DNA from: Lasioglossum baleicum
Taxonomy: Eukaryota; Arthropoda; Insecta; Hymenoptera; Halictidae
NCBI RefSeq assembly: GCF_051020765.1
Contig: NW_027469217.1
Span: forward strand, 248,001-312,000
Reading direction: 5' to 3'
DNA length: 64,000 nt
This document shows, piece by piece, positions 54,581-64,000 of this stretch (positions are counted from its first letter, which is position 1; the number at the start of each line of letters is the position of its first letter). Position numbers and translations under genes: made by a program. The notes beneath the pieces were generated by a model, which was not told the DNA's origin, ran no database searches, and worked only from the letters and a program-made list of their open reading frames with translations.

Positions 54581-55915
54581 TAACGCATAACGCATAACGC
54601 ATAACGCATAACGCATAACGCATAACGCATAACGCATAACGCATAACGCATAACGCATAACGCATAACGCATAACGCATAACGCATAACGCATAACGCAT
54701 AACGCATAACGCATAACCCATAACGCCTAAAGCATAACGCATAACGCATAACGCATAACGCATAACGCATAACGCATAACGCATAACGCATAACGCATAA
54801 CGCATAACGCATAACGCATAACGCATAACGCATAACGCATAACGCATAACGCATAACGCATAACGCATAACGCATAACGCATAACGCATAACGCATAACG
54901 CATAACGCATAACGCATAACGCATAACGCATAACGCATAACGCATTACGCATAACGCATAACGCATAACGCATAACGCATAAGGCATAAGCATAACGCAT
55001 AACGCATAACGCATAACGCATAACGCGTAACGCGTAACGCAAAACTCATAACGCATAACGCATAACGCATATGGCATAACGCATAATGCAAAAGTCATAA
55101 CGCATAACGCATAACGCATAACGCATAACGCATAACGCATAACGCATAACGCATAACGCATAACGCATAACGCATAACGCATAACGCATAACGCATAACG
55201 CATAACGCATAACGCATAACGCATAACGCATAACGCATAACGCATAACGCATAACGCATAACGCATAACGCATAACGCATAACGCATAACGCATAACGCA
55301 TAACGCATAACGCATTACGCATAACGCATAACGCATAACGCATAACGCATAAGGCATAAGCATAACGCATAACGCATAACGCATAACGCATAACGCGTAA
55401 CGCGTAACGCAAAACTCATAACGCATAACGCATAACGCATATGGCATAACGCATAATGCAAAAGTCATAACGCATAACGCATAACGCATAACGCATAACG
55501 CATAACGCATAACGCATAACGCATAACGCATAACGCATAACGCATAACGCATAACGCATAACGCATAACGCATAACGCATAACGCATAACGCATAACGCA
55601 TAACGCATAACGCATAACGCATAACGCATAACGCATAACGCATAACGCATAACGCATAACGCGTAACGCAAAACTCATAACCCATAACGCATAACGCATA
55701 ACGCATAACGCATAACGTATAAACAATAAGGCATAACGCATAGCCCATAACGCATAACGCATAACGCATAACGCATAATGCAAAAGTCATAACGCATAAC
55801 GCATAACGCATAACGCATAACGCATAACGCATAACGCATAACGCATAACGCATAATGCATAACGCATAACGCATAACGCATAACGCATAACGCATAACGC
55901 ATAATGCAAAAGTCA
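54581..55915. repeat. Repeated cgcatta-D-A-C modules and epsilon copy
   Basis: cccataa-cgcctaa-agcataa near 54716, cgcatta 54945, D, A near 55045, C near 55070, pure run, cgcatta 55315, D, A, C near 55439, pure run, A-cccataa near 55662-55680, E 55716 (acaataagg), tgcaaaa 55778, tgcataa 55854, tgcaaaa 55904. It parallels 50046-51180, so the same irregular arrangement exists twice. Confidence 0.78.
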
Positions 55916-58196
55916 TAACGCATAACGCATAACGCATAACGCATAACGCATAACGCATAACGCATAACGCATAACGCATAACGCATAACGCATAACGCAT
56001 AACGCATAACGCATAACGCATAACGCATAACGCATAACGCATAACGCATAACGCATAACGCATAACGCATAACGCATAACGCATAACGCATAACGCATAA
56101 CGCATAACGCATAACGCATAACGCATAACGCATAACGCATAACGCATAACGCATTACGCATAACGCATAACGCATAACGCATAAGGCATAAGCATAACGC
56201 ATAACGCATAACGCATAACGCATAACGCATAACGCATAACGCATAACGCATAACGCATAACGCATAACGCATAACGCATAACGCATAACGCATAACGCAT
56301 AACGCATAACGCATAACGCATAACGCATAACGCATAACGCATAACGCATATCGCATAACGCATAACGCATAAGGCATAAGCATAACGCATAACGCATAAC
56401 GCATAACGCATAACGCATAACGCATAACGCATAACGCACAACGCATAACGCATAACGCATAACGCATAACGCGTAACGCAAAACTCATAACGCATCACGC
56501 ATAACGCATAACGCATAACGCATAACGCATAACGCATAACGCATAACGCATAACGCATAACGGATAACGCATAACGCATAACGCATAACGCATAACGCAT
56601 AACGCATAACGCATAACGCATAACGCATAACGCATAACGCATAACGCATAACGCATCACGCATAACGCATAACGCATAACGCATAACGCATAACGCATAA
56701 CGCATAACGCATAACGCATAACGCATAACGCATAACGCATAACGCATAACGCATAACGCATAACGCATAACGCATAACGCATAACGCATAACGCATAACG
56801 CATAACGCATAACGCATAACGCATAACGCATAACGCATAAGGCATAAGCATAACGCATAACGCATAACGCATAACGCATAACGCATAACGCATAACGCAT
56901 ATGGCATAACGCATAATGCAAAAGTCATAACGCATAACGCATAACGCATAACGCATAACGCATAACGCATAACGCATAACGCATAACGCATAACGCATAA
57001 CGCATAACGCATAACGCGTAACGCAAAACTCATAACGCATAACGCATAACGCATAACGCATAACGCATAACGCATAACGTATAAACCATAAGGCATAACG
57101 CATAGCCCATAACGCATAACGCATAACGCATAACGCATAATGCAAAAGTCATAACGCATAACGCATAACGGATAACGCATAACGCATAACGCATAACGCA
57201 TAACGCATAACGCATAACGCATAACGCATAACGCATAACGCATAACGCATAACGCATAACGCATAACGCATAACGCATAACGCATAACGCATAACGCATA
57301 ACGCATAACGCATAACGCATAACGCATAACGCATAACGCATAACGCATAACGCATAACGCATAACGCATAACCCATAACGCATAACGCATAACGCATAAC
57401 GCATAACGCATAACGCATAACGCATAACGCATAACGCATAAGGCATAACGCATAACGCATAACGCATAACGCATAACGCATAACGCATAATGCAAAAGTC
57501 ATAACGCATAACGCATAACGCATAACGCATAATGCATAACGCATAACGCATAACGCATAACGCATAACGCATAACGCATAATGCAAAAGTCATAACGCAT
57601 AACGCATAACGCATAACGCATAACGCATAACGCATAACGCATAACGCATAACGCATAACGCATAACGCATAACGCATAACGCATAACGCATAACGCATAA
57701 CGCATAACGCATAACGCATAACGCATAACGCATAACGCATAACGCATAACGCATAACGCATAACGCATAACGCATTACGCATAACGCATAACGCATAACG
57801 CATAACGCATAACGCATAACGCATAACGCATAACGCATAACGCATAACGCATAACGCATAACGCATAACGCATAACGCATAACGCATAACGCATAACGCA
57901 TAACGCATAACGCATAACGCATAACGCATAACGCATAACGCATAACGCATAACGCATAACGCGTAACGCAAAACTCATAACGCATAACGCATAACGCATA
58001 ACGCATAACGCATAACGCATATGGCATAAGCATAACGCATAACGCATAACGCATAACGCATAACGCATAACGCATAACGCATAACGCATAACGCATAACG
58101 CATAACGCATAACGCATAACGCATAACGCATAACGCATAACGCATAACGCATAACGCATAACGCATAACGCATAACGCATAACGCATAACGCATAA
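55916..58196. repeat. Variant-poor segment with cgcatca and E 57078
   Basis: Long pure run, cgcatta near 56154, D near 56183, cgcatat near 56347, D near 56371, cgcacaa near 56436, A near 56471, cgcatca 56491 and 56652, cggataa near 56562, D near 56840, C near 56898, A near 57015, E 57078, tgcaaaa, cggataa near 57168, cccataa near 57371, ggcataa near 57440, tgcaaaa 57489, tgcataa 57531, tgcaaaa 57580, pure run, cgcatta 57775, A near 57961, catatggcataagc near 58018, pure run. Confidence 0.75.
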
Positions 58197-59940
58197 CCCA
58201 TAACGCATAACGCATAACGCATAACGCATAACGCATAACGCATAACGCGTAACGCAAAACTGATAACGCATAACGCATAACGCATAACGCATAACGCATA
58301 ACGCATAACGCATAACGCATAACGTATAAACCATAAGGCATAACGCATAGCCCATAACGCATAACGCATAACGCATAACGCATAATGCAAAAGTCATAAC
58401 GCATAACGCATAACGGATAACGCATAACGCATAACGCATAACGCATAACGCATAACGCATAACGCATAACGCATAACGCATAACGCATAACGCATAACGC
58501 ATAACGCATAACGCATAACGCATAACCCATAACGCATAACGCATAACGCATAACGCATAACGCATAACGCATAACGCATAAGGCATAAGCATAACGCATA
58601 ACGCATAACGCATAACGCATAACGCATAACGCATAACGCATAACGCATAACGCATAACGCATAACGCATAACGCATAACGCATAACGCATAACGCATAAC
58701 GCATAACGCATAACGCGTAACGCAAAACTCATAACGCATAACGCATAACGCATAACGCATAACGCATATGGCATAAGCATAACGCATAACGCATAACGCA
58801 TAACGCATAACGCATAACGCGTAACTCATAACGCGTAACGCAAAACTCATAACGCATAACGCATAACGCATAACGCATAACGCATAACGCATAACGCATA
58901 ACGCATAACGCATAACGCATAACGCATAACGCATAACGCATAACGCATAACGCATAACGCATAACGCATAACGCATAACGCATAACGCATAACGCATAAC
59001 GCATAACGCATAACGCATAACGCATAACGCATAACGCATAACGCATAACGCATAACGCATAACGCATAACGCATAACGCATAACGCATAACGCATAACGC
59101 ATAACGCATAACGCATAACGCATAACGCATAACGCATAACGCATAACGCATAACGCATAACGCAAAACCCATAACGCCTAAAGCATAACGCATAACGCAT
59201 AACGCATAACGCATAACGCATAACGCATAACGCATAACGCATAACGCATAACGCATAACGCATAACGTATAACGCATAACGCATAACGCATAACGCATAA
59301 CGCATAACGCATAACGCATAACGCATAACGCATAACGCATAACGCATAACGCATAACGCATAACGCATAACGCATAACGCATAACGCATTACGCATAACG
59401 CATAACGCATAACGCATAACGCATAAGGCATAAGCATAACGCATAACGCATAACGCATAACGCATAACGCGTAACGCGTAACGCAAAACTCATAACGCAT
59501 AACGCATAACGCATATGGCATAACGCATAATGCAAAAGTCATAACGCATAACGCATAACGCATAACGCATAACGCATAACGCATAACGCATAACGCATAA
59601 CGCATAACGCATAACGCATAACGCATAACGCATAACGCATAACGCATAACGCATAACGCATAACGCATAACGCATAACGCATAACGCGTAACGCAAAACT
59701 CATAACCCATAACGCATAACGCATAACGCATAACGCATAACGTATAAACCATAAGGCATAACGCATAGCCCATAACGCATAACGCATAACGCATAACGCA
59801 TAATGCAAAAGTCATAACGCATAACGCATAACGCATAACGCATAACGCATAACGCATAACGCATAACGCATAACGCATAATGCATAACGCATAACGCATA
59901 ACGCATAACGCATAACGCATAACGCATAATGCAAAAGTCA
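58197..59940. repeat. Delta HOR unit, copy 5, with epsilon tail
   Basis: cccataa 58197, ctgataa near 58259, E 58323, tgcaaaa, cggataa 58411, cccataa 58524, D 58580, A 58714, catatggcataagc 58765, an altered A near 58819 (cgcgtaa-ctcataa-cgcgtaa before cgcaaaa), F near 59163, a single cgtataa near 59266, cgcatta 59388, D 59427, A 59470, C 59514, A-cccataa 59691, E 59741 in the ccataagg form, tgcaaaa 59803, tgcataa 59880, tgcaaaa 59929. No zeta precedes it. Confidence 0.84.
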
Positions 59941-60155
59941 TAACGCATAACGCATAACGCATAACGCATAACGCATAACGCATAACGCATAACGCATAAC
60001 GCATAACGCATAACGCATAACGCATAACGCATAACGCATAACGCATAACGCATAACGCATAACGCATAACGCATAACGCATAACGCATAACGCATAACGC
60101 ATAACGCATAACGCATAACGCATAACGCATAACGCATAACGCATAACGCATAACG

Positions 60156-61350
60156 CATAACGCATTACGCATAACGCATAACGCATAACGCATAAGGCAT
60201 AAGCATAACGCATAACGCAAAAGTCATAACGCATAACGCATAACGCATAACGCATAACGCATAACGCATAACGCATAACGCATAACGCATAATGCATAAC
60301 GCATAACGCATAACGCATAACGCATAACGCATAACGCATAACGCATAATGCAAAAGTCATAACGCATAACGCATAACGCATAACGCATAACGCATAACGC
60401 ATAACGCATAAGGCATAACGCATAACGCATAACGCATAACGCATAACGCATAACGCATAACGCATAACGCATAACGCATAACGCATAACGCATAACGCAT
60501 AACGCATAACGCATAACGCATAACGCATAACGCATAACGCATAACGCATAACGCATAACGCATAACGCATAACGCATAACGCGTAACGCAAAACTCATAA
60601 CGCATAACGCATAACGCATAACGCATATGGCATAAGCATAACGCATAACGCATAACGCATAACGCATAACGCATAACGCATAACGCATTACGCATAACGC
60701 ATAACGCATAACGCATAACGCATATCGCATAACGCATAACGCATAACGCATAACGCATAACGCATAACGCATAACGCATAACGCATAACGCATAACGCAT
60801 AACGCATAACGCATAACGCATAACGCATAACGCATAACGCATAACGCATAACGCATAACGCATAACGCATAACGCATAACGCATAACGCATAACGCATAA
60901 CGCATAACGCATAACGCATAACGCATAACGCATAACGCATAACGCATAACGCATAACGCATAACGCATAACGCATAACGCATAACGCATAACGCATAACG
61001 CATAACGCATAACGCATAACGCATAACGCATAACGCATAACGCATAACGCATAACGCATAAGGCATAAGCATAAAGCATAACGCATAACGCATAACGCAT
61101 AACGCATAACGCATAACGCATAACGCATAACGCATAACGCATAACGTATAAACCATAAGGCATAACGCATAGCCCATAACGCATAACGCATAACGCATAA
61201 CGCATAATGCAAAAGTCATAACGCATAACGCATAACGCATAACGCATAACGCATAACGCATAACGCATAACGCATAACGCATAACGCATAATGCATAACG
61301 CATAACGCATAACGCATAACGCATAACGCATAACGCATAATGCAAAAGTC
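60156..61350. repeat. Terminal tandem duplication, left copy, plus epsilon
   Basis: cgcatta near 60163, D (ggcataa 60196), cgcaaaa-gtcataa 60216 (first base c, not t), tgcataa 60293, tgcaaaa 60349, ggcataa 60412, pure run, A near 60582, catatggcataagc near 60624, cgcatta 60684, cgcatat 60719, long pure run, D followed by agcataa (61062), E 61145, tgcaaaa 61208, tgcataa 61291, tgcaaaa 61340. Three markers repeat exactly 1,383 bp downstream. Confidence 0.83.
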
Positions 61351-61542
61351 ATAACGCATAACGCATAACGCATAACGCATAACGCATAACGCATAACGCA
61401 TAACGCATAACGCATAACGCATAACGCATAACGCATAACGCATAACGCATAACGCATAACGCATAACGCATAACGCATAACGCATAACGCATAACGCATA
61501 ACGCATAACGCATAACGCATAACGCATAACGCATAACGCATA

Positions 61543-62230
61543 ACGCATTACGCATAACGCATAACGCATAACGCATAAGGCATAAGCATAACGCATAACG
61601 CAAAAGTCATAACGCATAACGCATAACGCATAACGCATAACGCATAACGCATAACGCATAACGCATAACGCATAATGCATAACGCATAACGCATAACGCA
61701 TAACGCATAACGCATAACGCATAATGCAAAAGTCATAACGCATAACGCATAACGCATAACGCATAACGCATAACGCATAACGCATAAGGCATAAGGCATA
61801 ACGCATAACGCATAACGCATAACGCATAACGCATAACGCATAACGCATAACGCATAACGCATAACGCATAACGCATAACGCATAACGCATAACGCATAAC
61901 GCATAACGCATAACGCATAACGCATAACGCATAACGCATAACGCATAACGCATAACGCATAACGCATAACGCATAACGCATTACGCATAACGCATAACGC
62001 ATAACGCATAACGCATATCGCATAACGCATAACGCATAACGCATAACGCATAACGCATAACGCATAACGCATAACGCATAACGCATAACGCATAACGCAT
62101 AACGCATAACGCATAACGCATAACGCATAACGCATAACGCATAACGCATAACGCATAACGCATAAGGCATAAGCATAAAGCATAACGCATAACGCATAAC
62201 GCATAACGCATAACGCATAACGCATAACGC
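61543..62230. repeat. Terminal tandem duplication, right copy
   Basis: cgcatta 61546, ggcataa 61579, cgcaaaa-gtcataa 61599, tgcataa 61676, tgcaaaa 61725, two ggcataa near 61788 and 61795 (one in the left copy), cgcatta 61977, cgcatat 62012, D followed by agcataa (62166). The offset falls from 1,383 to 1,376, 1,293 and 1,104 bp, all whole-unit deletions. A and catatggcataagc of the left copy are missing. Confidence 0.83.
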
Positions 62231-63655
62231 ATATGGCATAACGCATAATGCAAAAGTCATAACGCATAACGCATAACGCATAACGCATAACGCATAACGC
62301 ATAACGCATAACGCATAACGCATAACGCATAACGCATAACGCATAACGCATAACGCATAACCCATAACGCATAACGCATAACGCATAACGCATAACGCAT
62401 AACGCATAACGCGTAACGCAAAACTGATAACGCATAACGCATAACGCATAACGCATAACGCATAACGCATAACGCATAACGCATAACGTATAAACCATAA
62501 GGCATAACGCATAGCCCATAACGCATAACGCATAACGCATAACGCATAATGCAAAAGTCATAACGCATAACGCATAACGGATAACGCATAACGCATAACG
62601 CATAACGCATAACGCATAACGCATAACGCATAACGCATAACGCATAACGCATAACGCATAACGCATAACGCATAACGCATAACGCATAACGCATAACGCA
62701 TAACGCATAACGCATAACGCATAACGCATAACGCATAACGCATAACGCATAACGCATAACGCATAACGCATAACGCATAACGCATAACGCATAACGCATA
62801 ACGCATAACGCATAACCCATAACGCATAACGCATAACGCATAACGCATAACGCATAACGCATAACGCATAAGGCATAAGCATAACGCATAACGCATAACG
62901 CATAACGCATAACGCATAACGCATAACGCATAACGCATAACGCATAACGCATAACGCATAACGCATAACGCATAACGCATAACGCATAACGCATAACGCA
63001 TAACGCGTAACGCAAAACTCATAACGCATAACGCATAACGCATAACGCATAACGCATATGGCATAAGCATAACGCATAACGCATAACGCATAACGCATAA
63101 CGCATAACGCATAACGCATAACGCGTAACGCAAAACTCATAACGCATAACGCATAACGCATAACGCATAACGCATAACGCATAACGCATAACGCATAACG
63201 CATAACGCATAACGCATAACGCATAACGCATAACGCATAACGCATAACGCATAACGCATAACGCATAACGCATAACGCATAACGCATAACGCATAACGCA
63301 TAACGCATAACGCATAACGCATAACGCATAACGCATAACGCATAACGCATAACGCATAACGCATAACGCATAACGCGTAACGCAAAACTCATAACCCATA
63401 ACGCATAACGCATAACGCATAACGCATAACGCATAACGTATAAACCATAAGGCATAACGCATAGCCCATAACGCATAACGCATAACGCATAACGCATAAT
63501 GCAAAAGTCATAACGCATAACGCATAACGCATAACGCATAACGCATAACGCATAACGCATAACGCATAACGCATAACGCATAACGCATAATGCATAACGC
63601 ATAACGCATAACGCATAAAGCATAACGCATAACGCATAATGCAAAAGTCATAACG
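62231..63655. repeat. Delta HOR unit, copy 6, with epsilon tail
   Basis: C 62231, cccataa 62360, ctgataa near 62421, E 62487, tgcaaaa, cggataa 62578, a pure run extended to about 235 bp, cccataa 62814, D 62871, A 63003, catatggcataagc 63055, A 63121, pure run, A-cccataa 63372-63395, E 63437, tgcaaaa 63499, tgcataa 63590, agcataa near 63618, tgcaaaa 63640. F and the cgcatta-D-A-C module present in copies 1, 3, 4 and 5 are absent, so the copy is internally deleted. Confidence 0.83.
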
Positions 63656-64000
63656 CATAACGCATAACGCATAACGCATAACGCATAACGCATAACGCAT
63701 AACGCATAACGCATAACGCATAACGCATAACGCATAACGCATAACGCATAACGCATAACGCATAACGCATAACGCATAACGCATAACGCATAACGCATAA
63801 CGCATAACGCATAACGCATAACGCATAACGCATAACGCATAACGCATAACGCATAACGCATAACGCATAACGCATTACGCATAACGCATAACGCATAACG
63901 CATAACGCATAACGCATAACGCATAACGCATAACGTATAACGCATAACGCATAACGCATAACGCATAACGCATAACGCATAACGCATAACGCATAACGCA
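63656..64000. repeat. Right-edge heptamer run
   Basis: Almost pure array with cgcatta near 63872 and a single cgtataa at 63934-63940, then pure to the end. The cgtataa is not followed by the accataa of an E element, so it is an isolated point variant. Confidence 0.93.

Larger units (their letters stand above)
2063..63480. repeat. E-element family, 37 dispersed copies
   Basis: E is cgtat(t/a)a, acca/aca unit, ggcataa, cgcataa, cgcatag, cccataa, about 42 bp. Starts: 2063, 4682, 7044, 9418, 12128, 12973, 15878, 16723, 18181, 18914, 22163, 24782, 25627, 33435, 35727, 37826, 41813, 43231, 43644, 44071, 44854, 46307, 46999, 47538, 48223, 49718, 50976, 52159, 52837, 54381, 55716, 57078, 58323, 59741, 61145, 62487, 63437. 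The ccatgagg form is found only at or below 24.8 kb and the acaataagg form only at 43.2-55.7 kb. Confidence 0.88.
1..64000. repeat. Heptamer satellite array, unit cgcataa / TTATGCG, entire window
   Basis: Every stretch of the window reads as head-to-tail cgcataa units, about 9,100 of them, with no unrelated insert and no orientation switch. The unit has A3 C2 G1 T1, so the + strand is A/C-rich and the - strand T/G-rich, with one CpG per unit. Variant units differ mostly by one base: cgcacaa, cgcaaaa, cgcctaa, cgcatta, cgcgtaa, tgcataa, cccataa, ggcataa, cggataa. Length changes are rare: 6-bp gcataa, an 8-bp unit near 26844, and a 9-bp cgcaaataa. The array continues past both ends. Arrays of this size and hierarchy are typical of eukaryotic simple satellites; the host is not identifiable here. 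No coding, RNA or regulatory role is evident. Confidence 0.99.

Noticed and set aside
1..64000. Telomere array (TTATGCG as a telomeric repeat)
   Set aside because: The - strand is T/G-rich and 7 bp like plant TTTAGGG, but it has no GG or GGG run. The array is loaded with shared variant clusters and HORs over 64 kb, whereas telomerase-made arrays are pure toward the end. A degenerate subtelomeric array cannot be fully excluded.
1..64000. CRISPR array
   Set aside because: Repeats are 7 bp with no spacers and no cas genes.
1..64000. G-quadruplex or Z-DNA forming array
   Set aside because: There are no G-runs, so no quadruplex. CpG steps are isolated in cgcataa, and alternating purine-pyrimidine stretches are too short (about 5-6 bp) for strong Z-DNA potential.

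Overview
The whole 64,000-base window is one uninterrupted tandem array of a 7-bp unit. On the + strand it reads cgcataa (TTATGCG on the - strand), about 9,100 copies in a single orientation. I see no unique sequence, transposon, RNA gene, CRISPR array or credible protein-coding gene, and the array runs off both ends. The unit contains one CpG, is 43% G+C, and is strongly skewed: the + strand is A/C-rich and the - strand T/G-rich.

The array is not featureless. Most units are perfect, but point-variant units and a few units of 6, 8 or 9 bp occur in recurring ordered clusters. These clusters act as markers and show nested higher-order repeats (HORs) from about 0.2 kb to 12.7 kb. Marker names used below: A = cgcaaaa-ctcataa after cgcgtaa; B = cgcaaga-ctcataa after cgcgtaa; C = cgcatat-ggcataa, usually followed by tgcaaaa-gtcataa; D = ggcataa followed by a 6-bp gcataa; E = cgtat(t/a)a-accat(g/a)a-ggcataa ... 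cgcatag-cccataa; F = cgcaaaa-cccataa-cgcctaa-agcataa; G = cgcatat-cgcatga-cgcacaa. Coordinates of HOR copies were set by eye from these markers. Boundaries inside pure runs are inherently uncertain by tens of bases.

Layout. 1-7.6 kb: a pair of related blocks about 4.9 kb apart, each ending in an alpha unit (G-D-D-B-C-A-E-D-A-C-F). 7.6-15.65 kb and 20.3-28.4 kb: two copies of a block of about 8 kb, offset 12.65-12.87 kb, each with two alpha units and one beta unit (E, cgcacaa block, 9-bp-unit motif, F, J-K). 15.65-20.3 kb: intervening partial copies, one of 12.06-14.2 kb and one of 1.8-3.3 kb. 28.4-33.2 kb: further cgcacaa blocks and an apparently perfect 1,180-bp tandem duplication. 33.2-41.2 kb: mixed copies of earlier markers. 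41.2-64 kb: a distinct domain of six delta units (ccc, ctgataa, E, cggataa, D, A, C, A), often joined to zeta (cgcatga-cgcacga) and epsilon (E, tgcaaaa, tgcataa, tgcaaaa) elements.

Origin cannot be fixed from sequence. Size, purity and HOR organisation favour eukaryotic satellite DNA (heterochromatin, centromere, sex or B chromosome). A hugely expanded short tandem heptamer of the kind known in filamentous cyanobacteria is the main alternative. Long - strand open frames exist only because TTATGCG repeats contain no stop codon in any frame; all three give the same heptapeptide MRYALCV and they are not called as genes.
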